Origin: Deltaproteobacteria bacterium
Lineage (GTDB): Bacteria; Desulfobacterota; Binatia; UTPRO1
DNA length: 64,000 nt
Reading direction: 5' to 3'
Assembly: GCA_020848745.1 (NCBI GenBank)
Contig: JADLHM010000136.1
Coordinates: 1 to 64,000, forward strand
Below the pieces are notes generated by a model. The model did no database searches. It was not told the DNA's origin and worked only from the letters and a program-made list of their open reading frames with translations. The position numbers were made by a program, and so were the translations under genes. This document shows positions 54,486 to 62,581 of this stretch, piece by piece (position 1 is the first letter of the stretch; each line of letters starts with the position of its first letter).

Positions 54486-57400
54486 CTAGGGCGCCATCTG
54501 TGCAGAGCTTCCCTGGAACTCCAGCCGCACGTCGGCGGGAAAGGCGCGGATCGTGACTTCCCGCTCACCGAAGCCTTCGACCGGCGTGCCGTTCACCGTG
54601 ACCCGCGCGAGCGGACCCGCGAGCGGCGGCTGCAGCACGATGCCGCCCGCCGGAACGGTCAGGTCGCCGTCGAGGTGGAGCACGAGCGCGCGCTCGCCGT
54701 CGGTCCCGAGCGTGTAGGAGAGCACGCCCCAGTAGGTCGGCAGGCGCTTCACGCCGACGCCGGGCGCGGCGAGCCAGTCCGACGGCACGCCGGCGGCGAG
54801 GACCAGCGCCTGGTCGCTCTCGCGCTCGTAGGCGAGCATCGTCCGGAGCGCGCGCACGTAGCTCGAGCCGACCCACGTGTGCGGCATGTCGCCGATGAAG
54901 CGCGGCGCGTTGGGGTCGTGCCAGACGATCTCGGCCCACTGGTTCCACGCCGCCGGCCGCTGGTCGCGGAGCAGCGCATCGAGGATGTCGTGGGCCCGCT
55001 GGCGGTGCCCGAGCCGCACCATGGCCTCGACGTTGCGGAGCTCGTAGGGGCTGTAGCCGCTGCTGGCGCCCCGCCCCTCGACGCGGTCCTCGACGGTCTC
55101 CCAGTAGCGCTCGAACGTGCGCTCGATCGCCGCGCGCGGCAGGAAGGGCGCGAGGTCGGCGATCGTGATCGCGATCGCGCTCGACGTGGGGTCGAAGTCG
55201 GCGAGCTCGACCGACGCCGGCAGGTAGTCGGTCGCGCGCGTCTCCATGACCCGCGTGATCGACGCGACGATGTCCGTCCGGAACGCGTCGCGAAGCGCCG
55301 CGAAGCGCGCGGCGCGCTCGCCGTCGCCGACGACCCGCGCCAGCTCGGCCGCGTCGGTGACGCCGCGGAGCGCGAAGAAGTCGTCCCAGTACGAGTGTAC
55401 CGGGTGCGAGCTGTACCCTTCGTGGCTGATCGACTCGGGGAGGAGGCCGAAGAACACCTGGCGTCCGGGCTCGCGGTACGCGTCGGTCGTGCGGGAGGCG
55501 CGCGCGTTCGCGATCCAGTCGACGGCGCGCGTGAGGACCGGCCAGAGCGCGTGCACGAAGCCGACGTCGCGCGTGAAGCGATAGTATTCGGCGATCGCGT
55601 AGATCAGCTCGCCGTTGCTGTCGTGTTCGGGGACCGGGTCGGGGCCGCGCCGGTCGACGCAGCACGGCACGCGGCCGTCCGGCAGCTGATACGACGCATA
55701 CCAGGCGAGGAACTGTCGCACCTCCTCGACGTGCCCGGTCTTCAACAGCACGTCGGACGTGAGGGCGCCGTCGCGGATCCACGAGCGCGCGTAGGTGCGG
55801 GAGCCCGGCTGGATCGCGGGGCCGTCGCGATTGATCAGGATGTGCGCGATGGTCGTGCGGAGCGTGTCAACGAGGCCGCGCGTCTCCTCCGGCAGCGTCA
55901 CGTCGACGCGGCTCGTCTGCTCGATCCATTCGCGCGCCACACGGGCGCGCTCCGCGTCGAGGTCCGCGAGCGACATCGTCGCGGCACGCGCGATCGTCGG
56001 AGCGGGATCGTGGAACGGAACCGCGAGGGCGACGACGCCCGGCTTGCCCGGCTCGACCGTCAGCCGATACGCGAGTGCGCCCGACGCCCACCCGAGCGGG
56101 TCGGCGACGTTGGTGTCGGGCGGCACCTTGCCCTTGAGGAGATACGGACCGACGAGCCCCTGCTCGAAGGTCGCGCCACCGAAGCGGTCGGGCGTCGTCA
56201 GCGACACGACGGCGCGCTCGCCGTTCACCCACACGGTGCGGCCGTCGAGCGTCAGGCTGCGGATCGGGGTGACGCCCCCCACCATGTTCAACGACTGCCA
56301 CGGCGGCAGGACCTGGAACGGCCGGAGCGCGAGGAAGAGATCGACGTCGCGGAGGCGGTCACCGAGGTTCTCGAGATCGTAGCGCAGGTACAGCACCGAC
56401 GCGCCCGCGGGCCCGCCGACGAACGTCTCGATGCGCAGCCGCAGGCCGCCCTGCTGCCACGTGACCAACGGGATCGGCAGCGTGCGGTCCGCGAGGGCCT
56501 GCGTCGGCTGAGCGTCGCTCCAGGTCACGAGGGCGCCGTCGACGTAGAGGAACGGCTCGATCGTGAAGGCGCCCTTGTCGACCTCGACGATGCCCTCCTC
56601 GCTGACGAGCGCCTCCCGGTCGTCGTCGAGCGCCCCGACGACGGTCCAGTACGATTGCCGGCCCGTGAAGTACTTCGGATAGGTGCCGCGGAAGGCGCCG
56701 GCGGCGACGGCCTCGAAGAACTGGTTCGGCGAGGTCGAGAAGGCGATCGGCTGCACCGCCAGGCTGCGGATCTCGTAGCCCTTGCCCTGGCTGCTCTGCA
56801 CGAGCGCGAGCCGGACGTACCGCGACTCGCCGTCCGGCAGGTAGACGTAGCTCCGCCCGCCGCTCCCCGCCGTGCTGGCGTAGGCGACGGTCCACGTCTC
56901 GGCGTCGTCGGAGACCTCGACGCGATAGCTCGTCGCGTAGTGCTCGGGGTCCCAGTCGACGACGAGGCCGCCGTACTCGCGGGGTTTCGCGAAGTCGAGC
57001 TGGAGCCATTGCTCGGCGGCGAGCTCGCCGCTCCGCCAGCTCGTCTGCGGATCCTGGTCGAGCACGAGGCGCGGCTCGTGACCCGGCGCGAACGTCGACG
57101 CCGTCACGACGGGCGGGAGGTCGGCGCGGCTCGCCGTCGCCCGCTCCTCGAGGCGGAGGTCGTCGATCCAGACCGAGCCCTTTCCGCCCTCGCCGGTCGT
57201 GATCGCGATCTCGACGAACGCGACCTTCTTCGGCGACGCGGGCCGCTTCTGTCCCCAGGCGTACTCGAGGCGCGACTTCTTCACCACCACGTGCTGCCAG
57301 TCCTTCTGGAAGACGTAGTCGCGCTGCACGCGCCACCAGACGTTGTCGTTGGTGGGCTCGATGAGCTTGAGCTCGAGGGTGTTCGGCGGGGCGTCGCCGC

Positions 57401-57698
57401 GGACGTCGAAGGTGAACGCGAAGTTCCCGGGCAGCGTGATCGGAAACGCCTTGCGCGCGATGACGAACCCGCCGCCGCCGCGGAAGTCGAAGTCGAGACG
57501 CATGGCGTTCCCGGCGCGGCCGGCGTCCTGGGCGATCTCGAGGCTCGCGCCGGGCGACGCCTGGGCGCTCCAGCCCTGCACGCTCTCGAACTCGTCGAGC
57601 ACCTGGGTGGCCGCCCGCACCGTCCCGGGCACGAGGTACGCGAGCGCGAGCATCGCCCCGACCGCCCACCTCCGCATGCCCGCTCGCGTCTCCCTCAC
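54486..57698 (-). CDS. F5/8 type C plus six-hairpin glycosidase-like exported protein
   Basis: Large secreted protein (1070 residues from GTG at 57698; an ATG at 57677 gives a cleaner signal peptide RRWAVGAMLALAYLVPGTVRA). A carbohydrate-binding-like beta domain comes first (33-190: LDEFESVQGWSAQ, GSVWIDDLRLEE). A discoidin/F5-8 type C domain follows (about 198-320: PQTSWRSGELAAEQWLQLDF). A beta-sandwich and an (alpha/alpha)6 domain complete it, with SWIRDGALTSDVLLKTGHVEEVRQFLAWYA and NGELIYAIAEYYRFTRD. This plan resembles GH15/GH63-like six-hairpin enzymes, but no family is assigned and catalytic acids cannot be named safely. The GTG overlaps the permease stop (GTGA). Confidence 0.75.
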   Translation of the reverse strand: MRETRAGMRRWAVGAMLALAYLVPGTVRAATQVLDEFESVQGWSAQASPGASLEIAQDAGRAGNAMRLDFDFRGGGGFVIARKAFPITLPGNFAFTFDVRGDAPPNTLELKLIEPTNDNVWWRVQRDYVFQKDWQHVVVKKSRLEYAWGQKRPASPKKVAFVEIAITTGEGGKGSVWIDDLRLEERATASRADLPPVVTASTFAPGHEPRLVLDQDPQTSWRSGELAAEQWLQLDFAKPREYGGLVVDWDPEHYATSYRVEVSDDAETWTVAYASTAGSGGRSYVYLPDGESRYVRLALVQSSQGKGYEIRSLAVQPIAFSTSPNQFFEAVAAGAFRGTYPKYFTGRQSYWTVVGALDDDREALVSEEGIVEVDKGAFTIEPFLYVDGALVTWSDAQPTQALADRTLPIPLVTWQQGGLRLRIETFVGGPAGASVLYLRYDLENLGDRLRDVDLFLALRPFQVLPPWQSLNMVGGVTPIRSLTLDGRTVWVNGERAVVSLTTPDRFGGATFEQGLVGPYLLKGKVPPDTNVADPLGWASGALAYRLTVEPGKPGVVALAVPFHDPAPTIARAATMSLADLDAERARVAREWIEQTSRVDVTLPEETRGLVDTLRTTIAHILINRDGPAIQPGSRTYARSWIRDGALTSDVLLKTGHVEEVRQFLAWYASYQLPDGRVPCCVDRRGPDPVPEHDSNGELIYAIAEYYRFTRDVGFVHALWPVLTRAVDWIANARASRTTDAYREPGRQVFFGLLPESISHEGYSSHPVHSYWDDFFALRGVTDAAELARVVGDGERAARFAALRDAFRTDIVASITRVMETRATDYLPASVELADFDPTSSAIAITIADLAPFLPRAAIERTFERYWETVEDRVEGRGASSGYSPYELRNVEAMVRLGHRQRAHDILDALLRDQRPAAWNQWAEIVWHDPNAPRFIGDMPHTWVGSSYVRALRTMLAYERESDQALVLAAGVPSDWLAAPGVGVKRLPTYWGVLSYTLGTDGERALVLHLDGDLTVPAGGIVLQPPLAGPLARVTVNGTPVEGFGEREVTIRAFPADVRLEFQGSSAQMAP

Positions 57699-58516
57699 TG
57701 TTTGACGCTCCCGCTCGCGATGCCCTCGATGTACGAGCGCTGGAGCGCCAGGAACACCCCGATCACGGGTAGCACGGTGAGGACGGCTCCGGCCATCATC
57801 AATTCGGTGTCCTGCACGTGCTCGCCGAGGAGGTTCGCGAGCGCGACCGGGAGGGTCTGGAGACGGCTGTCGCTCAGCACCACCAGGGGCCAGAGGAAGT
57901 CGTTCCAGGTCCCCATGAACGTGAAGAGGGCGAGCGTCACCAGGACGGGCCGGCAGAGCGGCACCACCACCGACCAGAAGACGCGGAGCTCCCCCGCGCC
58001 ATCGACGCGGGCGGCGTCGAGGAGGCTCTGCGGTATCCCGAGCGCGTATTGCCGTACGAGGAAGATCCCGAAGATGCTCGCCAGCCCCGGCACGACGACG
58101 CCGAGGTAGGTGTTCACGAGCCCGAGGCCGCGCAGCATGAGGAAGAGCGGCAGCATGCCGAGCTGCCCCGGGATCACGAGCGCCAGGAGCAGCACGGCGA
58201 AGATGCGGTCGCGACCCGGGAACCGGAAGCGCGCGAATGCGTAGCCGGCGAGCGCGTTCAGCGTCACCGACACGACCGTCGTGACGATCGCGATCCCGAG
58301 GCTGTTCGCGAAGGCGCGCGCGAGGTCGAGCCGCGTGAAGAGCTCGCGGTAGTGCTCGAGCGTCGGCGCGCTCGGGATCCAGCGCGGCGGCACCGTGCTC
58401 GCCTCTCCGGTCGGCATGAGCGACGCCGACGCCATCCAGAGGAGCGGCAGCACGGTGAGGAGCGCGCCCGCGGCGAGCGCCGCGTGCACGACGACGGCCG
58501 CGCCGCGCCGGCTCAC
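57695..58516 (-). CDS. Carbohydrate ABC transporter permease, MalG type
   Basis: Inner-membrane permease of 273 residues with six helices. The EAA loop, contact point for the ATPase, is LDAARVDGAGELRVFWSVVVPLCRPVL. PRWIPSAPTLEHYRELF is a typical MalG-family periplasmic stretch. The GTG at 58516 overlaps the stop of the upstream permease (GTGA), and its own stop overlaps the start of the glycosidase gene. It forms the importer core with the next entry. Confidence 0.92.
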   Translation of the reverse strand: MSRRGAAVVVHAALAAGALLTVLPLLWMASASLMPTGEASTVPPRWIPSAPTLEHYRELFTRLDLARAFANSLGIAIVTTVVSVTLNALAGYAFARFRFPGRDRIFAVLLLALVIPGQLGMLPLFLMLRGLGLVNTYLGVVVPGLASIFGIFLVRQYALGIPQSLLDAARVDGAGELRVFWSVVVPLCRPVLVTLALFTFMGTWNDFLWPLVVLSDSRLQTLPVALANLLGEHVQDTELMMAGAVLTVLPVIGVFLALQRSYIEGIASGSVKQ

Positions 58517-59415
58517 GCGACCTCCGCCCGCGTCCCGAGCGCGCGCGCGACGAGGCTCGGCACCAGCATCGCGACGAAGAGCACGAACGCGATGGCCGCG
58601 GCGTAGCCCATGTTCCACCAGCGAAACCCCTCGAGGTACATCAGCAGCACGACCGAGAGCGTCGCGTGCGCCGGTCCGCCCTGGGTCATGACGTAGGGCT
58701 CGGCGAAGAGCTGGAGGTCGCCGATCAGCGTCATCACCGTCACGAAGACGAGCGTCGGACGGAGCGCGGGGAGCGTGACGTGGACGAAGCGCGCGAGTGC
58801 CGACGCTCCGTCGACGCGCGCCGCCTCGTACAGGCGCTCCGGGACGGCCTGGAGGCCCGCGACCAGGATCACCATGTTGAAGCCGAAGGTCTTCCAGATC
58901 GTCATGAGGACGATCGCGGGCATCGCGAAGCGCGGCTCTCCGAGCCAGTCGACGGGTCCGATGCCGAAGGGCGCGACGAGCGCGTTCAGGAGCCCGATGC
59001 GCGGGTGGAAGGCGTAGCGCCACACCACCGCCACCGCGACGAGCGTCGTCACCACCGGCAGGAAGAGCGCGACGCGGAACGCCGGCTTCCAGCGCGTGAG
59101 CGGCGCGCTCAGGAGGAGCGCCGCCCCGAACGAGACGGCGATCGAGAGCGGCGCCGCGACGACGACGAAATAGAGCGTGTTGCGGATCGCGGTCCGGAAG
59201 AGCGCGTCGCCGGCGAGGCGGGCATAGTTCCCGAGCCCGATCACCCGCAGATTGGCGCGGCTCGCGACCGCGTAGATGTCGAAGTCGGTGAAGCTGAGCG
59301 CGATCGACGCCGCGACCGGCACGAAGAAGAAGATCGCGATCGCCGCGAGCGCCGGCGCCGCGAAGAGGAGCCCCGGCGCGGCGCCCGCTGGCGCGCCGCG
59401 TACGGCGCACCTCAC
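58513..59415 (-). CDS. Carbohydrate ABC transporter permease, MalF/UgpA type
   Basis: Permease of 300 residues with six predicted helices, starting with LLFAAPALAAIAIFFFVPVAASIALSFTDFDI. The EAA loop YEAARVDGASALARFVHVTLPALRPTL marks it as the MalF-like partner. YVMTQGGPAHATLSVVLLMYLEGFRWWNMGYAAAIAFVLF is typical of CUT1 permeases. The GTG at 59415 overlaps the stop codon of the binding-protein gene, and the end overlaps the MalG-type gene. Confidence 0.92.
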   Translation of the reverse strand: MRCAVRGAPAGAAPGLLFAAPALAAIAIFFFVPVAASIALSFTDFDIYAVASRANLRVIGLGNYARLAGDALFRTAIRNTLYFVVVAAPLSIAVSFGAALLLSAPLTRWKPAFRVALFLPVVTTLVAVAVVWRYAFHPRIGLLNALVAPFGIGPVDWLGEPRFAMPAIVLMTIWKTFGFNMVILVAGLQAVPERLYEAARVDGASALARFVHVTLPALRPTLVFVTVMTLIGDLQLFAEPYVMTQGGPAHATLSVVLLMYLEGFRWWNMGYAAAIAFVLFVAMLVPSLVARALGTRAEVA

Positions 59416-60860
59416 GAGCGTCCCCCGCCCACCGGGTCGCCCGCGGGGCCGGGTCGCGCGCGCGCCGACGCATCACCGGCCGCCGCCGTACGGCCGCGCA
59501 CCGGGGCGGCCGCCGCACCGCGCGCGGCGGCGCGGTCGAGCATCCAGCGGCGCTTCTCGAGCATCGCGTCGACGTCGCGGTCGAGCGCGGTGAGCGCGTC
59601 GTCGAGCGCGACGGCGCCGCGCACGACGTCCTCGGCGTGCTCGGTGATCTTGGCAGCGATGCGCTCCCACTCGGGAACCGTCGGCGGCGCCTGGACGCGG
59701 GCGAGCTGCCGCCAGAAGGCGGCCGTCCGCGGCGCGTCCGCGAGGCCGGCCTCGCGCCACGCGCTCGGCCGCGCCGGCAGGTCGCCGGTGAGGCGCCAGA
59801 ACGCGAGCTGCTGCGCCGGCTCGGCGAGAAACGCGATCCAGCGCCAGGCGAGCTCGGCGTGCGGGCTCGTGCGGACGACCGCGAGGCTCGCCCCACCGGC
59901 GAGCGACACGCCGGGCCCCTCGCCCGCGAAGGTCGGGAGCGGCGCCGTCGCCCACGCGTCGGCGAGCGCCGGCAGGCGGCGGGTCATCTCGCCGAGGTTC
60001 CACGGGCCGCTGATGAGGATCGAGAACCACCCCGACGCGAAGTCCTGGTAGACGTTCGCCGACCGGGCGGCGCCGGCGCGGGGCGCGAGCCCGCGCTGGA
60101 AGAGCGATCGATAGAAGTCGAGGGCGGCGCGGAACGCCGGGCTCCGGAAGTCGCCGAAGCGGTCTCCGTCGCGCAGCAGGGTCGCGCCCCGCTGCATGGC
60201 GAAGATCACCGGCGGCTCCCACTCGGTCATCGGCAGGAGCACGGCATAGCGCTCGCCGCCGCGCGCGAGCCGCTCCATGGCTGCGACCCAGCCGTCCCAG
60301 GTCGCGGGCGGCGCGTCGACGCCCGCCGCCCGCAGCAGATCGCGGCGATAGAAGAGGACGCGCGTGTCGACGTACCAGGGTACGCCGAAGCGCTCGCCGT
60401 CGATCGCGGTCGCGGCGACGACGCCCGGGAACTCGTCGCTACCCGCGGCGAGGTCCGCAGCGACCGACGCGCGGGCGTCATCGCGCGCCGCGAGCGCGTC
60501 ATCGCGCACCGCGAGCGCATCCTCGACCGGCGCCAGCGCCCCGAGCGCCGCGAGCTCCGCGAGCCACGTGTTCCCGACCTGCACGACGTCGGGCATCGCG
60601 CCGCCGACGTAGGCCGTGAGGAGCTTCTCGTGCGCGGCGCTCCAGGGAATCTGCTGCACCCGGACGCGCGCCCCGGGGTGGCGCCGCTCGAACTCCGGCA
60701 CGAGCCGCTGCACGACTTCACCCTCGCGGCCCATCGCCCAGAACTCGAGCACGTCCGCATCGCCGCCGCGCCGGCAGCCGGCGATCACGCCTGCCGCGAC
60801 GATCCCCGCCATGAGGGCGGCCCAGGTGGGAATGCCGCCACGGTCCGCGCGCGGTCGCAT
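59412..60860 (-). CDS. ABC transporter sugar-binding lipoprotein
   Basis: Extracellular solute-binding protein family 1 member of 482 residues. The signal ends in lipobox VIAGC (Cys29). The mature part starts with VLEFWAMGREGEVVQRLVPEFERRHPGARVRV and has GAMPDVVQVGNTWLAELAALGAL, GVPWYVDTRVLFYRRDLLRAAGV and WFSILISGPWNLGEM, all typical of CUT1 sugar receptors. The C-terminal 60 residues are Arg/Ala-rich and longer than usual. The ATG at 60860 has GGAGG upstream. It heads an operon with both permeases and the glycosidase, and is divergent from opgG. Confidence 0.92.
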   Translation of the reverse strand: MRPRADRGGIPTWAALMAGIVAAGVIAGCRRGGDADVLEFWAMGREGEVVQRLVPEFERRHPGARVRVQQIPWSAAHEKLLTAYVGGAMPDVVQVGNTWLAELAALGALAPVEDALAVRDDALAARDDARASVAADLAAGSDEFPGVVAATAIDGERFGVPWYVDTRVLFYRRDLLRAAGVDAPPATWDGWVAAMERLARGGERYAVLLPMTEWEPPVIFAMQRGATLLRDGDRFGDFRSPAFRAALDFYRSLFQRGLAPRAGAARSANVYQDFASGWFSILISGPWNLGEMTRRLPALADAWATAPLPTFAGEGPGVSLAGGASLAVVRTSPHAELAWRWIAFLAEPAQQLAFWRLTGDLPARPSAWREAGLADAPRTAAFWRQLARVQAPPTVPEWERIAAKITEHAEDVVRGAVALDDALTALDRDVDAMLEKRRWMLDRAAARGAAAAPVRGRTAAAGDASARARPGPAGDPVGGGRS

Positions 60861-60916
60861 GCGGCCTCCACTGTAGCGGTGATCGCGCCGCTGACCCACC
60901 CCGATACGCCGACCTC

Positions 60917-60948
60917 CCCGGACTCCACGACATCCCGGACTCCGCGAC
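60917..60948. repeat. 15-bp direct repeat between the divergent binding-protein and opgG genes
   Basis: CCCGGACTCCACGAC (60917-60931) and CCCGGACTCCGCGAC (60934-60948) match at 14 of 15 positions with a 17-base period. They lie in the 128-base intergenic region shared by both start regions and could be operator half-sites; no regulator gene is nearby. Confidence 0.55.
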
Positions 60949-60988
60949 TTGACCGATCTGGCGCCCTGTACCAATAGGAGCGCTCAAC

Positions 60989-62566
60989 GTGTCCGCCGAC
61001 AGATCCGCGACGGCCCCCGCCCGCCGTCGTCGCGCCGCCGCGACGACCGCGCTCGTGTTCTTGACGCTCGTGACGACGCCCGCGCTCGCCACGCGCGCGC
61101 CGAAGGCCTCCCCGAAGGCCTCCCCGCCGCCGACCTTCGGGTTCGACAACGTCGCCGGCAAGGCGAAGCAGCTCGCGGCCGAGCCGTTCAAGGCGCCGCC
61201 GCAGGTCCCTGAGTGGCTCGGAAAGATCAACTACGACCAGTGGCGCGATATCCGCTTCCGGACCGACCAGACGCTCTGGCGCGAGCCCGCCGGACCGTTC
61301 CAGGTGCAGTTCTTCCATCCCGGCCTCTTCTACGATCGTACGGTGGCCGTGAACGTCGTCACCGCGAACAAGTCGAAGCCCCTCACCTTCTCGCCGAGCC
61401 AGTTCGACTACGGGCGCAACGATTTCGCGAGCCGCGTGCCGCAGAGCCTCGGCTACGCGGGCCTGCGCCTGCACGCGCCGTTCAAGACGCCGAAATACTA
61501 CGACGAGGTGATCGTGTTCCTCGGCGCCACGTACTTCCGCGCGGTCGGCCGCGACCAGGTCTTCGGCCTCTCGGCGCGCGGCATCGCGATCGACACCGGC
61601 CTCTCGTCGGGCGAGGAGTTCCCCTACTTCCGGGAGTTCTGGCTCGAGACGCCGACCGGCAAGGACCCCAAGTCGGCCGTCGTCTACGCCCTCCTCGACA
61701 GCCCGAGCCTGACCGGCGCCTACAAGTTCACGATCACGCCGGGCGAGAAGACGGTGGTGGAGACCCAGGGCCGCCTCTACCTTCGCAAGGCGCCGCAGAA
61801 GATCGGGTTCGCGCCGCTCACCTCGATGTTCTTCCACGGTGAGAACACGACCCGGTCCTTCAACGACTTCCGTCCCGAGGTGCACGACTCGGACGGCCTC
61901 CTCATCTCGAGCGGCAACGGCGAGTGGCTGTGGCGGCCGCTCGACAACCCGGTGAAGCTCGAGATCAGCTCGTTCCGGACGCCGGCGCTCCGCGGCTTCG
62001 GCCTCGTCCAGCGCGACCGCGACTTCCGGAGCTACGAGGACCTCGAGACGCGCCCCGACCTCCGGCCGAGCACCTGGGTCGTGCCCTCCGGCGACTGGGG
62101 CAACGGCCACGTCGAGCTGATCGAGATCCCCACCAAGTCCGACGCGAACGACAACGTCGTCGCGATGTGGGTGCCCGACCAGCAGCCGAAGGTCGGGACG
62201 CCGTACGACTTCGCCTACACGCTCTCGTGGTTCGGCGAGGACGCCGGGCTGCCGCCGCACGGCCGCGTCGCGGCCACGCGGCGCGACGACTTCGAAGGCA
62301 CGAAGCGCTTCGTCGTCGACTTCGCCGGCAAGCTCCTCGAGGACGTGCCGGGCGACCAGATCCTGCGCGGCGACGTGACGGTCGCGAGCGGCGACGACGC
62401 GGCCGAGATCGTCGATCAGCACGTCGTGAAGAACCCGGTGACCGGCGGCTGGCGCCTCACCTTCCGCCTGCGTCCGAAGACGAGCGGGCCGATCGAGCTG
62501 CGCGCCTATCTCGACAAGGCGAGCGAGACCCTCACCGAGACCTGGTCGTATCTGCTGCGGGAATAG
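60989..62566 (+). CDS. opgG: Glucans biosynthesis protein OpgG/OpgD
   Basis: Periplasmic protein of 525 residues with a signal region (AAATTALVFLTLVTTPALA). It shows FQVQFFHPGLFYDRTVAVNVV, GYAGLRLHAPFKTPKYYDEVIVFLGATYFRAVG, GLSARGIAIDTG, EEFPYFREFWLE and DSDGLLISSGNGEWLWRPLDNP, conserved along the OpgG/OpgD family. In E. coli the homologues are needed for periplasmic glucan production and have been shown to be endo-beta-1,2-glucanases (family GH186). The C-terminal Ig-like domain begins about residue 400. The GTG start has TAGGAG upstream. It is split from opgH by the importer genes, unlike the E. coli opgGH operon. Confidence 0.93.
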   Translation: MSADRSATAPARRRRAAATTALVFLTLVTTPALATRAPKASPKASPPPTFGFDNVAGKAKQLAAEPFKAPPQVPEWLGKINYDQWRDIRFRTDQTLWREPAGPFQVQFFHPGLFYDRTVAVNVVTANKSKPLTFSPSQFDYGRNDFASRVPQSLGYAGLRLHAPFKTPKYYDEVIVFLGATYFRAVGRDQVFGLSARGIAIDTGLSSGEEFPYFREFWLETPTGKDPKSAVVYALLDSPSLTGAYKFTITPGEKTVVETQGRLYLRKAPQKIGFAPLTSMFFHGENTTRSFNDFRPEVHDSDGLLISSGNGEWLWRPLDNPVKLEISSFRTPALRGFGLVQRDRDFRSYEDLETRPDLRPSTWVVPSGDWGNGHVELIEIPTKSDANDNVVAMWVPDQQPKVGTPYDFAYTLSWFGEDAGLPPHGRVAATRRDDFEGTKRFVVDFAGKLLEDVPGDQILRGDVTVASGDDAAEIVDQHVVKNPVTGGWRLTFRLRPKTSGPIELRAYLDKASETLTETWSYLLRE

Positions 62567-62581
62567 CGCGAGGAGGATTCC

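Noticed and set aside
54675-58109. 1144-residue open frame opposite the glycosidase and permease
   Set aside because: Covers two well-supported genes in antisense and shows no recognisable domain.
60946-60980. TTGACC as a -35 box for opgG
   Set aside because: No acceptable -10 hexamer exists at 16-18 bases, and the expected position overlaps the ribosome-binding site.
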